Below are positions 41,491-50,252 of a stretch of 64,000 nt of DNA, one piece after another. Position 1 is the first letter of the stretch; the number at the start of each line of letters is the position of its first letter. Below the pieces are notes generated by a model. The model was not told where the DNA came from and searched no databases. It was given only the letters and a program-made list of their open reading frames with translations. This DNA comes from Butyrivibrio sp. YAB3001 (lineage in GTDB: Bacteria; Bacillota; Clostridia; Lachnospirales; Lachnospiraceae): contig NZ_FOKR01000009.1 of NCBI RefSeq assembly GCF_900112195.1, positions 102,047-166,046 on the forward strand. The letters run 5' to 3'. Position numbers and translations under genes: made by a program.

Positions 41491-43272
41491 ATGCGATATT
41501 CTGATGAATTCATCGAAGAAGTTCGCTCAAGAAATGACATTGTGGATGTTATAGGGCAATATGTTCATCTACAGAAAAAAGGCGCATATTATTTTGGACT
41601 ATGCCCTTTTCACAATGAAAAATCCGGCTCGTTTAGCGTATCGGGAGGAAGCAAGCAAATGTTTTACTGCTTTGGATGCGGCGCCGGAGGAAGCGTTTTT
41701 ACTTTTTTGATGAAATATGACAATCTTACTTTTTACGAAGCTGTGCAACAGCTTGCCCAGAGGGCGGGAATGACTCTTCCTGATGAGGATAATTCTGACG
41801 AAGCAAGAAAAAGTAGGGAAAAGAAACAGATTCTTCTTGATATTAACAAAGAAGCGGCCAAATATTATTACTATCAGCTAAGAAGTCCCGCAGGCCAAAA
41901 AGGCATGGAGTATTTTAGGGAAAGAAAGCTGACTGATGAGACCATGAAACATTTCGGACTGGGCTTTGCGAGTATCACCAGTAACGCTTTGGTGGGGCAT
42001 CTTAAAAGCCTTGGCTATACTGACAGTCAGATAATAGATGCAGGACTTGCGTCTTTTGATGACAAACATGGAACTCATGATAAATTCTGGAACAGAGTTA
42101 TGTTTCCTATACAGGATACCGCGCAGAAGGTCATAGGTTTTGGCGGAAGAGTTATGGGTGATGGTAAACCTAAGTATCTTAACTCTCCGGAGACGATGAT
42201 CTTTGATAAGAGCAGAAATCTGTTTGGACTTAATTACGCCAAGAATTCCAAGGCGGGATACATGATAATCTGTGAGGGCTATATGGATGTTATAGCCATG
42301 CACCAGGCAGGTTTTAATATGGCTGTTGCATCGCTTGGAACAGCGTTTACAACCGGACAGGCAATGCTGTTAAAGAGATATACAAGCGAAGTTATTTTGT
42401 CTTATGATAGCGATGAGGCCGGAACAAAGGCGGCTTTGCGCGGAATAGGCATTTTGAAGGAAGTCGGGATCAAGGGAAAGGTGCTTGATCTAAGGCCCCA
42501 TAAAGATCCTGATGAATTTATCAAGAATGAGGGAAAAGAAGCTTTTGAGGAAAGAATCCGAAATGCTGAGAATACTTTTTTCTTCGAGATAAGGATAATG
42601 GAATCCCGTCATAATATGGCGGATCCCGAGGATAAGACACAATTTTACAGGGAGATTGCCGCAAAGCTGTGTGAATTTGAGGAGGCGCTTGAGCGTGAGA
42701 ATTACACATCGGCAGTAGCGGCTAAATATAACATTCCAGTGGAGGACCTTCGCAAACTGGTGGCAATTACGGCAGCAAAGGGCGTAGGAGTAACACCTGC
42801 CAAACGACCGGAATCAGGAATACAAAAAAAGAGTGAACCGGAAGATGGAGCCAAAAAGAATCAGAGGCTTCTTCTTACCTGGCTGACAGATGAGCCTGAA
42901 ATATTCTTTAAGGTCAAAAAGTGGGTTACGCCCGAGGACTTTTCTGACGATCTATATAGAAAAGTCGCTGGTGAAGTGTTCGAAGGAATGGATAATGGGA
43001 ATTTTTCTCCGGCAGCTATCTTAAATCATTTTTCGGATGAGGAGCAGCATGCAAAGGTAGCTGAGATGTTTAACACAAATCTTGTGGATATTGAGACCAA
43101 GGATCAGCGAAGAAAGGCCTTCAGAGATATTATCCTTGGGGTAAGGCAGGCAGGATTTGAAAGGGTGAAGCGTGAACTTAAGCCGGATGATCCGGAATTT
43201 CTGACAAAGACAATTCAGGGGAAAAAAGAGCTTGAAAAACTGGCACACGCAGATATTTCACCTGATGATTAA
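41491..43272 (+). CDS. dnaG: DNA primase
   Basis: 593 aa. It synthesises RNA primers at the replication fork. The N-terminal CHC2 zinc finger is CPFHNEKSGSFSV with CFGCGAGG; the RNA polymerase domain has GFGGRVMGDGKPKYLNSPET and TOPRIM motifs ICEGYMDVIAMHQAGF and SYDSDEAG; the C-terminal helicase-binding part is shorter and less conserved. It starts three bases after dgt and precedes rpoD, the classical macromolecular synthesis arrangement. Confidence 0.96.
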   Translation: MRYSDEFIEEVRSRNDIVDVIGQYVHLQKKGAYYFGLCPFHNEKSGSFSVSGGSKQMFYCFGCGAGGSVFTFLMKYDNLTFYEAVQQLAQRAGMTLPDEDNSDEARKSREKKQILLDINKEAAKYYYYQLRSPAGQKGMEYFRERKLTDETMKHFGLGFASITSNALVGHLKSLGYTDSQIIDAGLASFDDKHGTHDKFWNRVMFPIQDTAQKVIGFGGRVMGDGKPKYLNSPETMIFDKSRNLFGLNYAKNSKAGYMIICEGYMDVIAMHQAGFNMAVASLGTAFTTGQAMLLKRYTSEVILSYDSDEAGTKAALRGIGILKEVGIKGKVLDLRPHKDPDEFIKNEGKEAFEERIRNAENTFFFEIRIMESRHNMADPEDKTQFYREIAAKLCEFEEALERENYTSAVAAKYNIPVEDLRKLVAITAAKGVGVTPAKRPESGIQKKSEPEDGAKKNQRLLLTWLTDEPEIFFKVKKWVTPEDFSDDLYRKVAGEVFEGMDNGNFSPAAILNHFSDEEQHAKVAEMFNTNLVDIETKDQRRKAFRDIILGVRQAGFERVKRELKPDDPEFLTKTIQGKKELEKLAHADISPDD

Positions 43273-43328
43273 GAAAATCGTTCATATAATTTGAAAATAA
43301 GCAAACAGTAGAAAAGGAAATTATTAAA

Positions 43329-44816
43329 ATGGCTAAGAAAGAATTAACAACTAAGGAAACAGAGGTAAAGAAGACTGCAAAGGTTTCTGCAAAGAAAGAA
43401 ACAGGAGCAAAGCTTTCGGCAAAGGTAGCCGATGAGGCTAAAGACACCTTCGATGAAGATGCAGTAGAGAAAAAAGAGGCAAAGGCTTCTAAGAAGGCTG
43501 CCAAAGCAGAAACTGAAGGAAAGGCTCCCAAAAAGGCAGGAAGAAAGTCAGCGAAGGCAGAGCCTGCACAGCAGTCTGAAGATGGCGATCTGGATGAGGC
43601 AACCAAAGAGTTCTTTGCACAGAAAGTTAAGGAGATTCTTAGCCTTGCAAAGAAAAAGAAGAATGTTCTTGAATACAATGAAATTTGTGATTTCTTTGCT
43701 GAACTTAATTTAAATGAGGAACAGTTTGACAATGTTCTTGAAGTTCTTGAAAATTCAGGAATAGACGTACTTAGAGTGTCTGATGACGTGGATGATATTG
43801 ATACTCTTCCTGATGATGAAGACATGCTTTTGGTAGATGTGGATGATGAAGAAGAAGTCGACATGGAAAATATCGACCTCTCAGTTCCTGATGGAATCAG
43901 TATAGAAGATCCTGTAAGAATGTACCTTAAGGAAATTGGTAAGGTTCCGCTTCTTAGTGCTGATCAGGAGATTGATCTTGCCAAGGCTATGGAAGCAGGA
44001 ATGGATGCGGAAAAAGAACTTGCTGATGATGAGGGCAAAAATGAAATCACACCTCAGAGAAGAAAAGAATTAAATGCAATTATATATGAAGGCGAAGAGG
44101 CTAAAAAACGTCTTGCAGAGGCTAACCTTCGTCTGGTTGTCAGCATTGCAAAGAGATATGTTGGTAGAGGAATGCTTTTCCTTGACCTTATTCAGGAGGG
44201 AAATCTTGGTCTTATCAAGGCTGTTGAGAAGTTTGATTTCCGTAAGGGATTTAAGTTCTCAACATATGCAACCTGGTGGATCAGACAGGCTATCACAAGA
44301 GCTATTGCTGACCAGGCAAGAACAATCCGTATTCCTGTACACATGGTTGAAACAATCAACAAGCTCATCAGAGTAAGTCGTCAGCTCCTTCAGGAACTTG
44401 GACGTGAGCCACTTCCGGAAGAAGTTGCAAAAGAGATGAATATGCCTGTTGAGCGTGTTCGCGAGATACTCAAGATTTCTCAGGAGCCTGTATCCTTGGA
44501 AACACCTATCGGTGAAGAGGAAGACAGCCATCTTGGTGATTTCATTCAGGATGATAATGTTCCTGTACCTGCAGATGCAGCTGCATTTACTCTCTTAAAA
44601 GAACAGCTTGTTGAGGTGCTTGGAACACTTACAGAGCGTGAGCAAAAGGTTCTAAGACTTCGTTTTGGTCTTGATGATGGAAGAGCTAGAACTCTTGAAG
44701 AGGTTGGTAAGGAATTTAACGTTACCCGTGAGCGTATCCGTCAGATTGAGGCAAAGGCTTTGAGAAAGCTTCGTCATCCAAGCCGCAGCCGCAAGTTAAA
44801 GGATTATCTTGATTAA
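43329..44816 (+). CDS. rpoD: Primary RNA polymerase sigma factor
   Basis: 495 aa. Residues about 1-90 are a Lys/Ala/Glu-rich extension ([20 protein letters not shown]), longer than in Bacillus SigA. Region 1.2 begins at [20 protein letters not shown]; region 2 has [35 protein letters not shown] and [14 protein letters not shown]; region 4 ends [19 protein letters not shown] and [20 protein letters not shown]. It directs housekeeping transcription and explains the TTGACA/TATAAT promoters seen here. Confidence 0.97.
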   Translation: MAKKELTTKETEVKKTAKVSAKKETGAKLSAKVADEAKDTFDEDAVEKKEAKASKKAAKAETEGKAPKKAGRKSAKAEPAQQSEDGDLDEATKEFFAQKVKEILSLAKKKKNVLEYNEICDFFAELNLNEEQFDNVLEVLENSGIDVLRVSDDVDDIDTLPDDEDMLLVDVDDEEEVDMENIDLSVPDGISIEDPVRMYLKEIGKVPLLSADQEIDLAKAMEAGMDAEKELADDEGKNEITPQRRKELNAIIYEGEEAKKRLAEANLRLVVSIAKRYVGRGMLFLDLIQEGNLGLIKAVEKFDFRKGFKFSTYATWWIRQAITRAIADQARTIRIPVHMVETINKLIRVSRQLLQELGREPLPEEVAKEMNMPVERVREILKISQEPVSLETPIGEEEDSHLGDFIQDDNVPVPADAAAFTLLKEQLVEVLGTLTEREQKVLRLRFGLDDGRARTLEEVGKEFNVTRERIRQIEAKALRKLRHPSRSRKLKDYLD

Positions 44817-44819
44817 GCC

Positions 44820-45656
44820 ATGGATGAAAGAAATAATAGTGTTTCTGCAAGAATGTCCAACAGACTGATAACTATTGCAAATATGCTTGGGCAGAGCAGT
44901 AGTTTGAAGGGAAAAGAGATATTTTCCGAGGGAGAGCTTACATCTGCTTTAGTAGCTGATGTAGGCTGTGACCACGGATATATCTCAATATATCTGGTTC
45001 AAAGTGGAATTGCGAACAGTGCCATAGCAATGGACGTCAGAAAGGGACCGCTTGCAGGAGCTGAGAATAATATAAGGGAATTTGGGCTTGGCGATAAGAT
45101 TTCGACCAGGTTATCAGATGGGCTAAAAGAACTCAAGCCTTATGAGGCTGATGCAGCTGTAATAGCCGGAATGGGTGGAAAGCTCATGATAAAGATTCTT
45201 CAGGAAGGAAGAGTCAGAGATTTGGGCCTTAAGCAGGCAATTTTACAACCACAGTCAGACATCTGCGAGTTTAGAGAATATCTTCGCATTGAGAACTTCG
45301 TGATTCTGGATGAAGAAGTCGTTTTCGAGGATGGGAAATACTATTTTCCTATGAGAGTGGCTTTTTTAACACCTGTTGAGGAAAAGAAAAATGTATTCCT
45401 GAACGAGGCTATTGATAAGCTGGTGGAAATGTCTCATTGCGACAGAGAAAGCGCTAATAGGATATGTAACCGCTTTGGAGAACATAATATATTGAAGGCT
45501 AGTTCTCTTTTACGGGATTATTTAAGGCACGGAGAAGAGGTTTCAAAGTCTATTCTTGAAACGCTTGATAAAGACAGCCACATGGAAAGAATAAAGGTGC
45601 TTGAGAAAGAATTAAGTGATATTCGGTCAGTGCTTTGTTTATATGAAGATAAGTAG
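44820..45656 (+). CDS. trmK: tRNA (adenine-22-N1)-methyltransferase
   Basis: 278 aa SAM-dependent methyltransferase. The SAM site is LVADVGCDHGYISIYLVQSG, followed by AIAMDVRKGPLAGAENNI and the catalytic-region AAVIAGMGGKLMIKIL; the C-terminal half is helical. TrmK methylates A22 in the tRNA D-loop. In Firmicutes the gene regularly follows rpoD; here it starts four bases after rpoD's stop without a clear own ribosome binding site, so it is probably coupled. Confidence 0.9.
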   Translation: MDERNNSVSARMSNRLITIANMLGQSSSLKGKEIFSEGELTSALVADVGCDHGYISIYLVQSGIANSAIAMDVRKGPLAGAENNIREFGLGDKISTRLSDGLKELKPYEADAAVIAGMGGKLMIKILQEGRVRDLGLKQAILQPQSDICEFREYLRIENFVILDEEVVFEDGKYYFPMRVAFLTPVEEKKNVFLNEAIDKLVEMSHCDRESANRICNRFGEHNILKASSLLRDYLRHGEEVSKSILETLDKDSHMERIKVLEKELSDIRSVLCLYEDK

Positions 45657-45785
45657 TTAGAGCATTCCTTCGGCGAAGTTGAATTGGAATGAATGCGTAA
45701 ATATTTTACTGGAGCTACATGCGAGTGAATATTAACGACTTTAAATGGGCTATTTGCATATATTCTTGTATTTTATGATATAGGT

Positions 45786-45972
45786 GCCAAAAGTCATAAA
45801 TGCGTACATGCTGGCATGTTAAGCATTTTGACTTTATGGCCCAAACAAATATGAGGAATTAGCAATTTACGCAGTAAATTAGCGGTTTCCGAATATTTGT
45901 AGAATTGCGAGAATGACGATAGTCATGGAGCAATTCGTATATCAAATGGTGTCAAAAGATACTTTTGACACC
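45786..45972. repeat. Array of four hairpins between trmK and the nucleoside kinase
   Basis: Hairpin 1 (45786-45839): an 18-base arm pairs with 16 matches, with an inner ACATGC/GCATGT. Hairpin 2 (45844-45900): ACAAATAT/ATATTTGT with inner AATTTAC/GTAAATT. Hairpin 3 (45902-45936): GAATTGC/GCAATTC with inner ATGAC/GTCAT. Hairpin 4 (45948-45972): GGTGTCAAAAG/CTTTTGACACC around ATA. The 300-base gap contains no ORF. Confidence 0.8.
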
Positions 45973-46021
45973 TACATCATTTTATATTCAATAATACATG
46001 ATTGATTAGGGGGTGTTTCAT

Positions 46022-47674
46022 ATGCCGACTATAATTATAGATGGAGTTAGCAAGGAGTACGAAAAAGGAATAACCTTTGAAAAAATAGCAAAAGAGTATC
46101 AGCCGCAGTTTGATCATAGGATAGCTGCGGTTATTTTTAATGGAAAAATACGAGAGCTTATGAAGACTGTCAAACATGATGGAACGCTTTCGTTTATTAC
46201 ATTCAGTGACAATATTGGATATAAGACCATGCGCAGGACCGCTATAATGATGCTCATAAAGGCAGTTAGAGATGTGGGCGGTGATAAGAACCTTAGCACC
46301 AGGATTGAATTTACGAACGGAAACGGCTATTATTGCACGCTTGTAGGCAATCAGGAGGTCACTGAGGATTTCTGTGAGGCGGTATCTGAAAGAATTCAGA
46401 AGCTTATTGATCAGGAAATTCCTATTGTAAAAAAAGTGTATCCGCTCGATGATGCGATAGAACTTTTCAAAAAGCAGGGAATGACTGACAAAGTAGCTCT
46501 TTTGAAGTATAGGAGAAGCTCTGAGATCAATATTTATAAGCTTGATGATCTCTATGACTATTTTTATGGGTACATGCTTCCAAATACATCATATATTGAG
46601 AATTTCCATGTAAGTAAGTTCCATGACGGATTTCTTTTTACATTGCCGACAAGGCACGAATCTCATAAGATCATCATTTCAGAGCCAAGGGAAAAATTGT
46701 TTGAGACTATGAAACTCTCCAGCGAATGGGGAAGCAGAATGGGAATTGACAACGTTGGCGACCTTAACAATCAGGTTTGCGCAGGGAATATAAATGAGAT
46801 GATCCTTGTTCAGGAAGCGCTGCAGGAGCGAAGAATTGGTGAAATAGCCAAGAAAATCCATGATCGTAAGGATGTTAAGTTTATTATGATCGCTGGACCA
46901 AGTTCTTCAGGAAAGACAAGCTTTGCCAACAGGCTTTCTATACAGCTTAGGACCTATGGCATGGTTCCGCATCCTATAAGTCTTGATAATTATTTTGTTG
47001 ATCGTGAAAATACACCGCTTCATCCTGACGGAAGCTACAATTTTGAATGTCTGGAAGCTATGGATGTGGAGCAGTTTAATGATGACATGACAAGGCTTTT
47101 AAACGGTGAGCGTGTTGAAATGCCTGAATTTAACTTCGTGACAGGAAAACGCGAGATGAACGGTGATTTCCTTTGCCTCGGTGAAAATGATGTCCTTGTT
47201 ATCGAAGGAATTCATGGACTTAATGAGCGGATGTCTTATGCACTTCCTGCTGAGAGTAAGTTTAAGATTTATATCAGCGCTCTTACAACACTGAGCATTG
47301 ATAATCACAATCGAATCCCTACCACCGATTCAAGACTTCTGCGCAGAATTGTAAGAGATGCAAGGACAAGAGGAGCTTCTGCAAAAAGAACCATCAGTAT
47401 GTGGGCGTCAGTTAGAGCCGGAGAAGAGGAAAATATTTTCCCGTTCCAGGAGGATGCGGATGAAATGTTCAATTCTGCGCAGATCTATGAGCTAGCTGTA
47501 ATAAAACCTTATGCTGAACCGCTTCTTTTCTCTATTAATAAAAATGAGCCGGAGTATTACGAGGCAAAAAGACTTTTGAAGTTCCTGGATTATTTTGTGA
47601 CTGTGGATAGTTCGATGCTTCCAAAGAACTCTATCTGCAGAGAATTTATCGGGGGAAGCTGCTTCAAGGTGTGA
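46022..47674 (+). CDS. Nucleoside kinase with TGS/ThrRS-like N-terminus and uridine-kinase domain
   Basis: 550 aa from ATG 46022 (GGGGGTG about eight bases upstream; a GTG at 46013 is possible). Residues about 1-60 are TGS-like, then a region like the second additional domain of threonyl-tRNA synthetase. The C-terminal half is a P-loop kinase with MIAGPSSSGKTSFANRL (Walker A), the substrate segment PISLDNYFVDRENTPLHPDG and VLVIEGIHGLNERM. This three-part protein is common in clostridia and annotated as uridine/nucleoside kinase; what the RNA-binding-like N-terminus does is unknown. A repeat element starts right after the stop. Confidence 0.88.
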   Translation: MPTIIIDGVSKEYEKGITFEKIAKEYQPQFDHRIAAVIFNGKIRELMKTVKHDGTLSFITFSDNIGYKTMRRTAIMMLIKAVRDVGGDKNLSTRIEFTNGNGYYCTLVGNQEVTEDFCEAVSERIQKLIDQEIPIVKKVYPLDDAIELFKKQGMTDKVALLKYRRSSEINIYKLDDLYDYFYGYMLPNTSYIENFHVSKFHDGFLFTLPTRHESHKIIISEPREKLFETMKLSSEWGSRMGIDNVGDLNNQVCAGNINEMILVQEALQERRIGEIAKKIHDRKDVKFIMIAGPSSSGKTSFANRLSIQLRTYGMVPHPISLDNYFVDRENTPLHPDGSYNFECLEAMDVEQFNDDMTRLLNGERVEMPEFNFVTGKREMNGDFLCLGENDVLVIEGIHGLNERMSYALPAESKFKIYISALTTLSIDNHNRIPTTDSRLLRRIVRDARTRGASAKRTISMWASVRAGEEENIFPFQEDADEMFNSAQIYELAVIKPYAEPLLFSINKNEPEYYEAKRLLKFLDYFVTVDSSMLPKNSICREFIGGSCFKV

Positions 47675-47757
47675 TTTCTGAATGTTACGTAGGATTATGG
47701 GAGCGCACTGTGCAGAACAATCCGTGACATTGCTTTTGAGCTTTATATAATGAGATA
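47675..47757 (+). repeat. 85-bp structured repeat, copy C
   Basis: Shares ATGTTACGTAGGATT, TGTGC, AATC, GTGACAT and TTTTGA-CTTTA blocks with copy D at 60080-60165. The outer stem is ATGTTACG (47682-47689) with CGTGACAT (47723-47730); the inner stem is GGATT/AATCC. Confidence 0.7.
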
Positions 47758-47760
47758 AAA

Positions 47761-47808
47761 AACGTTTCTTTCAAATATCTGAATGATGTTGAAAGAAACG
47801 TCTTTTTG
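47761..47808 (+). terminator. Terminator after the nucleoside kinase
   Basis: AACGTTTCTTTCAA pairs with TTGAAAGAAACGT, then a T-run. Confidence 0.88.
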
Positions 47809-47857
47809 TTTACTGTTATTTCTGTTATATCAATTTAAATTGGTTAATTTTTTTTTA

Positions 47858-48403
47858 TCAAGCCATGCCCTGGCGGAAGATATTCTCTTTCCTTGGCTCA
47901 AGAGCGTGAAGAAGAATCATTCCAAGGATAAAGCAGGAGATAACTTCACCGATTCCTACTGTAAGCATAAGGAAAGGAACTGAGTCAGTTGAACCATAGC
48001 AATATCTTATTACCTGAGGAACAATGATCACATTTGCTACGATTGGAGGAATAGGGCAAAGCCATTTTCTTACTGGGTTGACTTTGTTAAATTCCTTGGT
48101 GTAAGGCTTGTTAAAACCATGAGCAATCAGGTATGTCACAACAGCTCCGATGAGGGTTGCAAGAGAACCGAAAACAGTATCAAGTGGATGACATCCCGTA
48201 AGGATATTACTGATGATACAGCCGACATATAAACCCGGAATAGCAGTTGGTGTAAAGAAAGGCAGTATGGTAAGTGCCTCAGAGAAACGAACCTGAATTG
48301 CATAATTTGCAAGTCCAAGAGCGTTTGCAAGTAGTGTGAGCACTACATAAAGAGCCGCGATAATAGCAGCCTGTGAGATAAATAAAACTTTTTTGTTACG
48401 CAT
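47858..48403 (-). CDS. queT: QueT-family queuosine-precursor transporter (ECF S component)
   Basis: 181 aa with about five or six membrane helices. The family pattern is clear: AALYVVLTLLANALGLANYA, IQVRFSEALTILPFFTPTAI, PGLYVGCIISNILTG and VFGSLATLIGAVVTY. QueT is a substrate-binding subunit of energy-coupling-factor importers that takes up preQ1 or related queuine precursors for tRNA modification; the shared ECF ATPases are encoded elsewhere. The preQ1 riboswitch-like leader directly upstream supports this assignment independently. Confidence 0.92.
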   Translation of the reverse strand: MRNKKVLFISQAAIIAALYVVLTLLANALGLANYAIQVRFSEALTILPFFTPTAIPGLYVGCIISNILTGCHPLDTVFGSLATLIGAVVTYLIAHGFNKPYTKEFNKVNPVRKWLCPIPPIVANVIIVPQVIRYCYGSTDSVPFLMLTVGIGEVISCFILGMILLHALEPRKENIFRQGMA

Positions 48404-48413
48404 ATAAAATTCT

Positions 48414-48454
48414 CCTTTAGTTTTGTTTTGTGTCAGGAAGGTTTCGAACTGACA
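48414..48454 (-). promoter_or_regulatory. PreQ1-I riboswitch overlapping the queT ribosome binding site
   Basis: Minus strand: stem TGTCAG/CTGACA, loop TTCGAAACCTTC, then an A-rich tail CAAAACAAAACTAAAGGAG. The loop CCTT can pair with AAGG of the Shine-Dalgarno site, the H-type pseudoknot of preQ1-I aptamers that blocks translation when ligand binds. Confidence 0.82.
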
Positions 48455-48518
48455 TTTTAAAGCAACGTTTCATATATTAGCATTTAAATAAGTGTTTGTC
48501 TACAAGAAAATAAAAAAA

Positions 48519-48547
48519 TTGACAAAATCAGATTTGGATATTACATT
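48519..48547 (+). promoter_or_regulatory. Promoter of rnpB
   Basis: TTGACA (48519-48524), 17 bases, TACATT (48542-48547). Confidence 0.7.
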
Positions 48548-48552
48548 ATATG

Positions 48553-48902
48553 AATGAGTAGGACAGATGATCGCTGCCATGCAGACGAAAGGGCATGGGA
48601 GAGGAAAGTCCGGGCTTCGCAGGGCAGGATGCCAGATAACGTCTGGTGGAGGTAACTCCCAGGCTAGTGCAACAGAAATATACCGCTTAGCATTTTGCTA
48701 AGTAAGGGTGGAAAGGCAGTGTAAGAGACTACCGTGCTGGTGGTAACATCAGTAGCCATGTAAACCCCATTCGAAGCAAGACCGAATAGAAAGCTATGAA
48801 TTTGCCCGATTCGCTTTCAGGTGGGTCGCTTGAAACTGTTGGTGACAGCAGTTCTAGATAGATGATCATCCAAGACATAACCCGGCTTATCGTTCTACTC
48901 AT
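48553..48902 (+). ncRNA. rnpB: RNase P RNA
   Basis: About 350 bases. Conserved pieces of the catalytic core are GAGGAAAGTCCGGGCT (CR-I), ACAGAAATATACCGC, GGTAACATCAG, CCCCATTCGAAGCAAGACC and the 3' AGATAGATGATCATC with ACATAACCCGGCTTAT (CR-V). The ends pair as ATGAGTAG/CTACTCAT. It is the ribozyme that matures tRNA 5' ends. Confidence 0.96.
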
Positions 48903-48920
48903 ATAAAAAGAATAATTTTT

Positions 48921-48964
48921 AGAGGTGCCATTTTTGTCAGTAGTGACAAGATGGCGCTTTTTTA
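48921..48964 (+). terminator. Terminator of rnpB
   Basis: GTGCCATTTTTGTCA pairs imperfectly with TGACAAGATGGCGC, then TTTTTTAT. Confidence 0.8.
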
Positions 48965-49052
48965 TTGAATAGGGAATTCTTGTTCAAAATGTAAAAAATA
49001 TGAAAGCTCTTACAAAAGGTCAAGATTTGCAAGTTTTTATAACAAAAATGAA

Positions 49053-49081
49053 CTGACAAAGAATATATTATACGTTATGAT
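49053..49081 (+). promoter_or_regulatory. Likely promoter of the uronate operon
   Basis: CTGACA (49053-49058), 17 bases, TATGAT (49076-49081). The leader to kduI is about 170 bases and contains an imperfect TGTAA/TTACA inverted repeat at about 49107-49125 that could be an operator. No gene lies in 48965-49261. Confidence 0.55.
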
Positions 49082-49261
49082 ACAAGAGTTAGTACAGTTA
49101 CTTGTAATAAAGTAAGTTGTTACATCAGTAAGGAGCTTATTTTTCTTTTGCCCTTACATAATATAAACAGACAATTCAGACAGTGATAGTCGATATGATT
49201 TGTCTTTTGTCATAAATATATGATTTGAATATATACATAAATATAAGAAGGAGATGATAAG

Positions 49262-50125
49262 ATGGAGCTTAGAACAGCATGCTCACCTAAGGATGAAAAG
49301 AATTATGATACAAAGAGACTTAGAGAGGAATTTCTGATCGATGATCTCTTTCAGCCTGATGATATCAAGCTTGTTTACAGCCATATTGACAGAATTATTA
49401 CTGGTTCAGCAGTTCCTGTAAATAAGGAATTAAAGCTTACAGCAGGTGATGAACTTAGAGCAGAGTACTTTTTACAGAGACGTGAAATGGGTGTCATCAA
49501 TATTGGCGGAGCTGGAGTAATCACTATTGACGGCAAGAAGTATGATGTGGATTATAAGCAGGGAATGTACATTGGAATGGGCTCAAGAGATATTTCTTTT
49601 GCCAGCAAGGATTCTGCTAAACCTGCCAAGTTCTATATTAACAGCGCACCGGCTCATAAGACATATCCGACAGTTCTTATCAAGAGAGAGGGAACTCCAG
49701 AGGAAGGCGTAGTAATAATCAAGGACGAGAACAAGAAGGAACTTGGAAGTCTTGAACAGGCTAACCACAGAGTAATCAATAAGTATATCCTTCCCGGACA
49801 GGTTGAGACTTGTCAGCTTGAAATGGGAATGACTGAGCTTAAGCCTGGAAGTGTATGGAATACAATGCCATGCCACACACATGACCGCAGAATGGAAGTT
49901 TATCTGTACTTTGATATTCCGGAAGATGCGCTTGTAATGCACTTTATGGGCGAGCCAACAGAAACAAGACATATTATTATGAGAAATGAGCAGGCTGTTA
50001 TCAGCCCTAGCTGGTCAATTCATTCAGGCTGTGGAACTCAGGCATATACATTTATCTGGGGAATGGTCGGAGAAAATCAGGATTTTGATGATATGGATGA
50101 CTGCGCAATGCAGGATTTGATGTGA
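49262..50125 (+). CDS. kduI: 5-dehydro-4-deoxy-D-glucuronate isomerase
   Basis: 287 aa bicupin enzyme of pectin breakdown that converts 5-keto-4-deoxyuronate to 2,5-diketo-3-deoxygluconate. Motifs are LRAEYFLQRREMGVINIGG, YINSAPAHKTYPT (metal-site His) and WNTMPCHTHDRRMEVYLYFD (HxH metal ligands with Glu). Length matches the family. GAAGGAG precedes the ATG. The next genes supply kduD, aldolase and kinase, so the operon is a complete lower uronate route. An RNA motif follows its stop codon. Confidence 0.96.
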   Translation: MELRTACSPKDEKNYDTKRLREEFLIDDLFQPDDIKLVYSHIDRIITGSAVPVNKELKLTAGDELRAEYFLQRREMGVINIGGAGVITIDGKKYDVDYKQGMYIGMGSRDISFASKDSAKPAKFYINSAPAHKTYPTVLIKREGTPEEGVVIIKDENKKELGSLEQANHRVINKYILPGQVETCQLEMGMTELKPGSVWNTMPCHTHDRRMEVYLYFDIPEDALVMHFMGEPTETRHIIMRNEQAVISPSWSIHSGCGTQAYTFIWGMVGENQDFDDMDDCAMQDLM

Positions 50126-50129
50126 TAAA

Positions 50130-50197
50130 TGTCAGGGTCGAAAGCCTGAACCCACGACAAGCTTGCTTGAGAGTGGGTGAAAGACCTTATGACCCAC
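50130..50197 (+). ncRNA. Two-hairpin RNA motif, copy B
   Basis: Five bases after the kduI stop. Hairpin 1 TCAGG/CCTGA around GTCGAAAG; hairpin 2 ACCCAC (50150-50155) with GTGGGT (50173-50178) around GACAAGCTTGCTTGAGA. ACCCAC at 50192-50197 can compete for GTGGGT, so two folds are possible. Compare copy A at 29958. Confidence 0.5.
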
Positions 50198-50252
50198 CGG
50201 AACATTTTTTGAACTTTAATAATAGGAAAGCATAATTAAGGAGGGTATTTAA

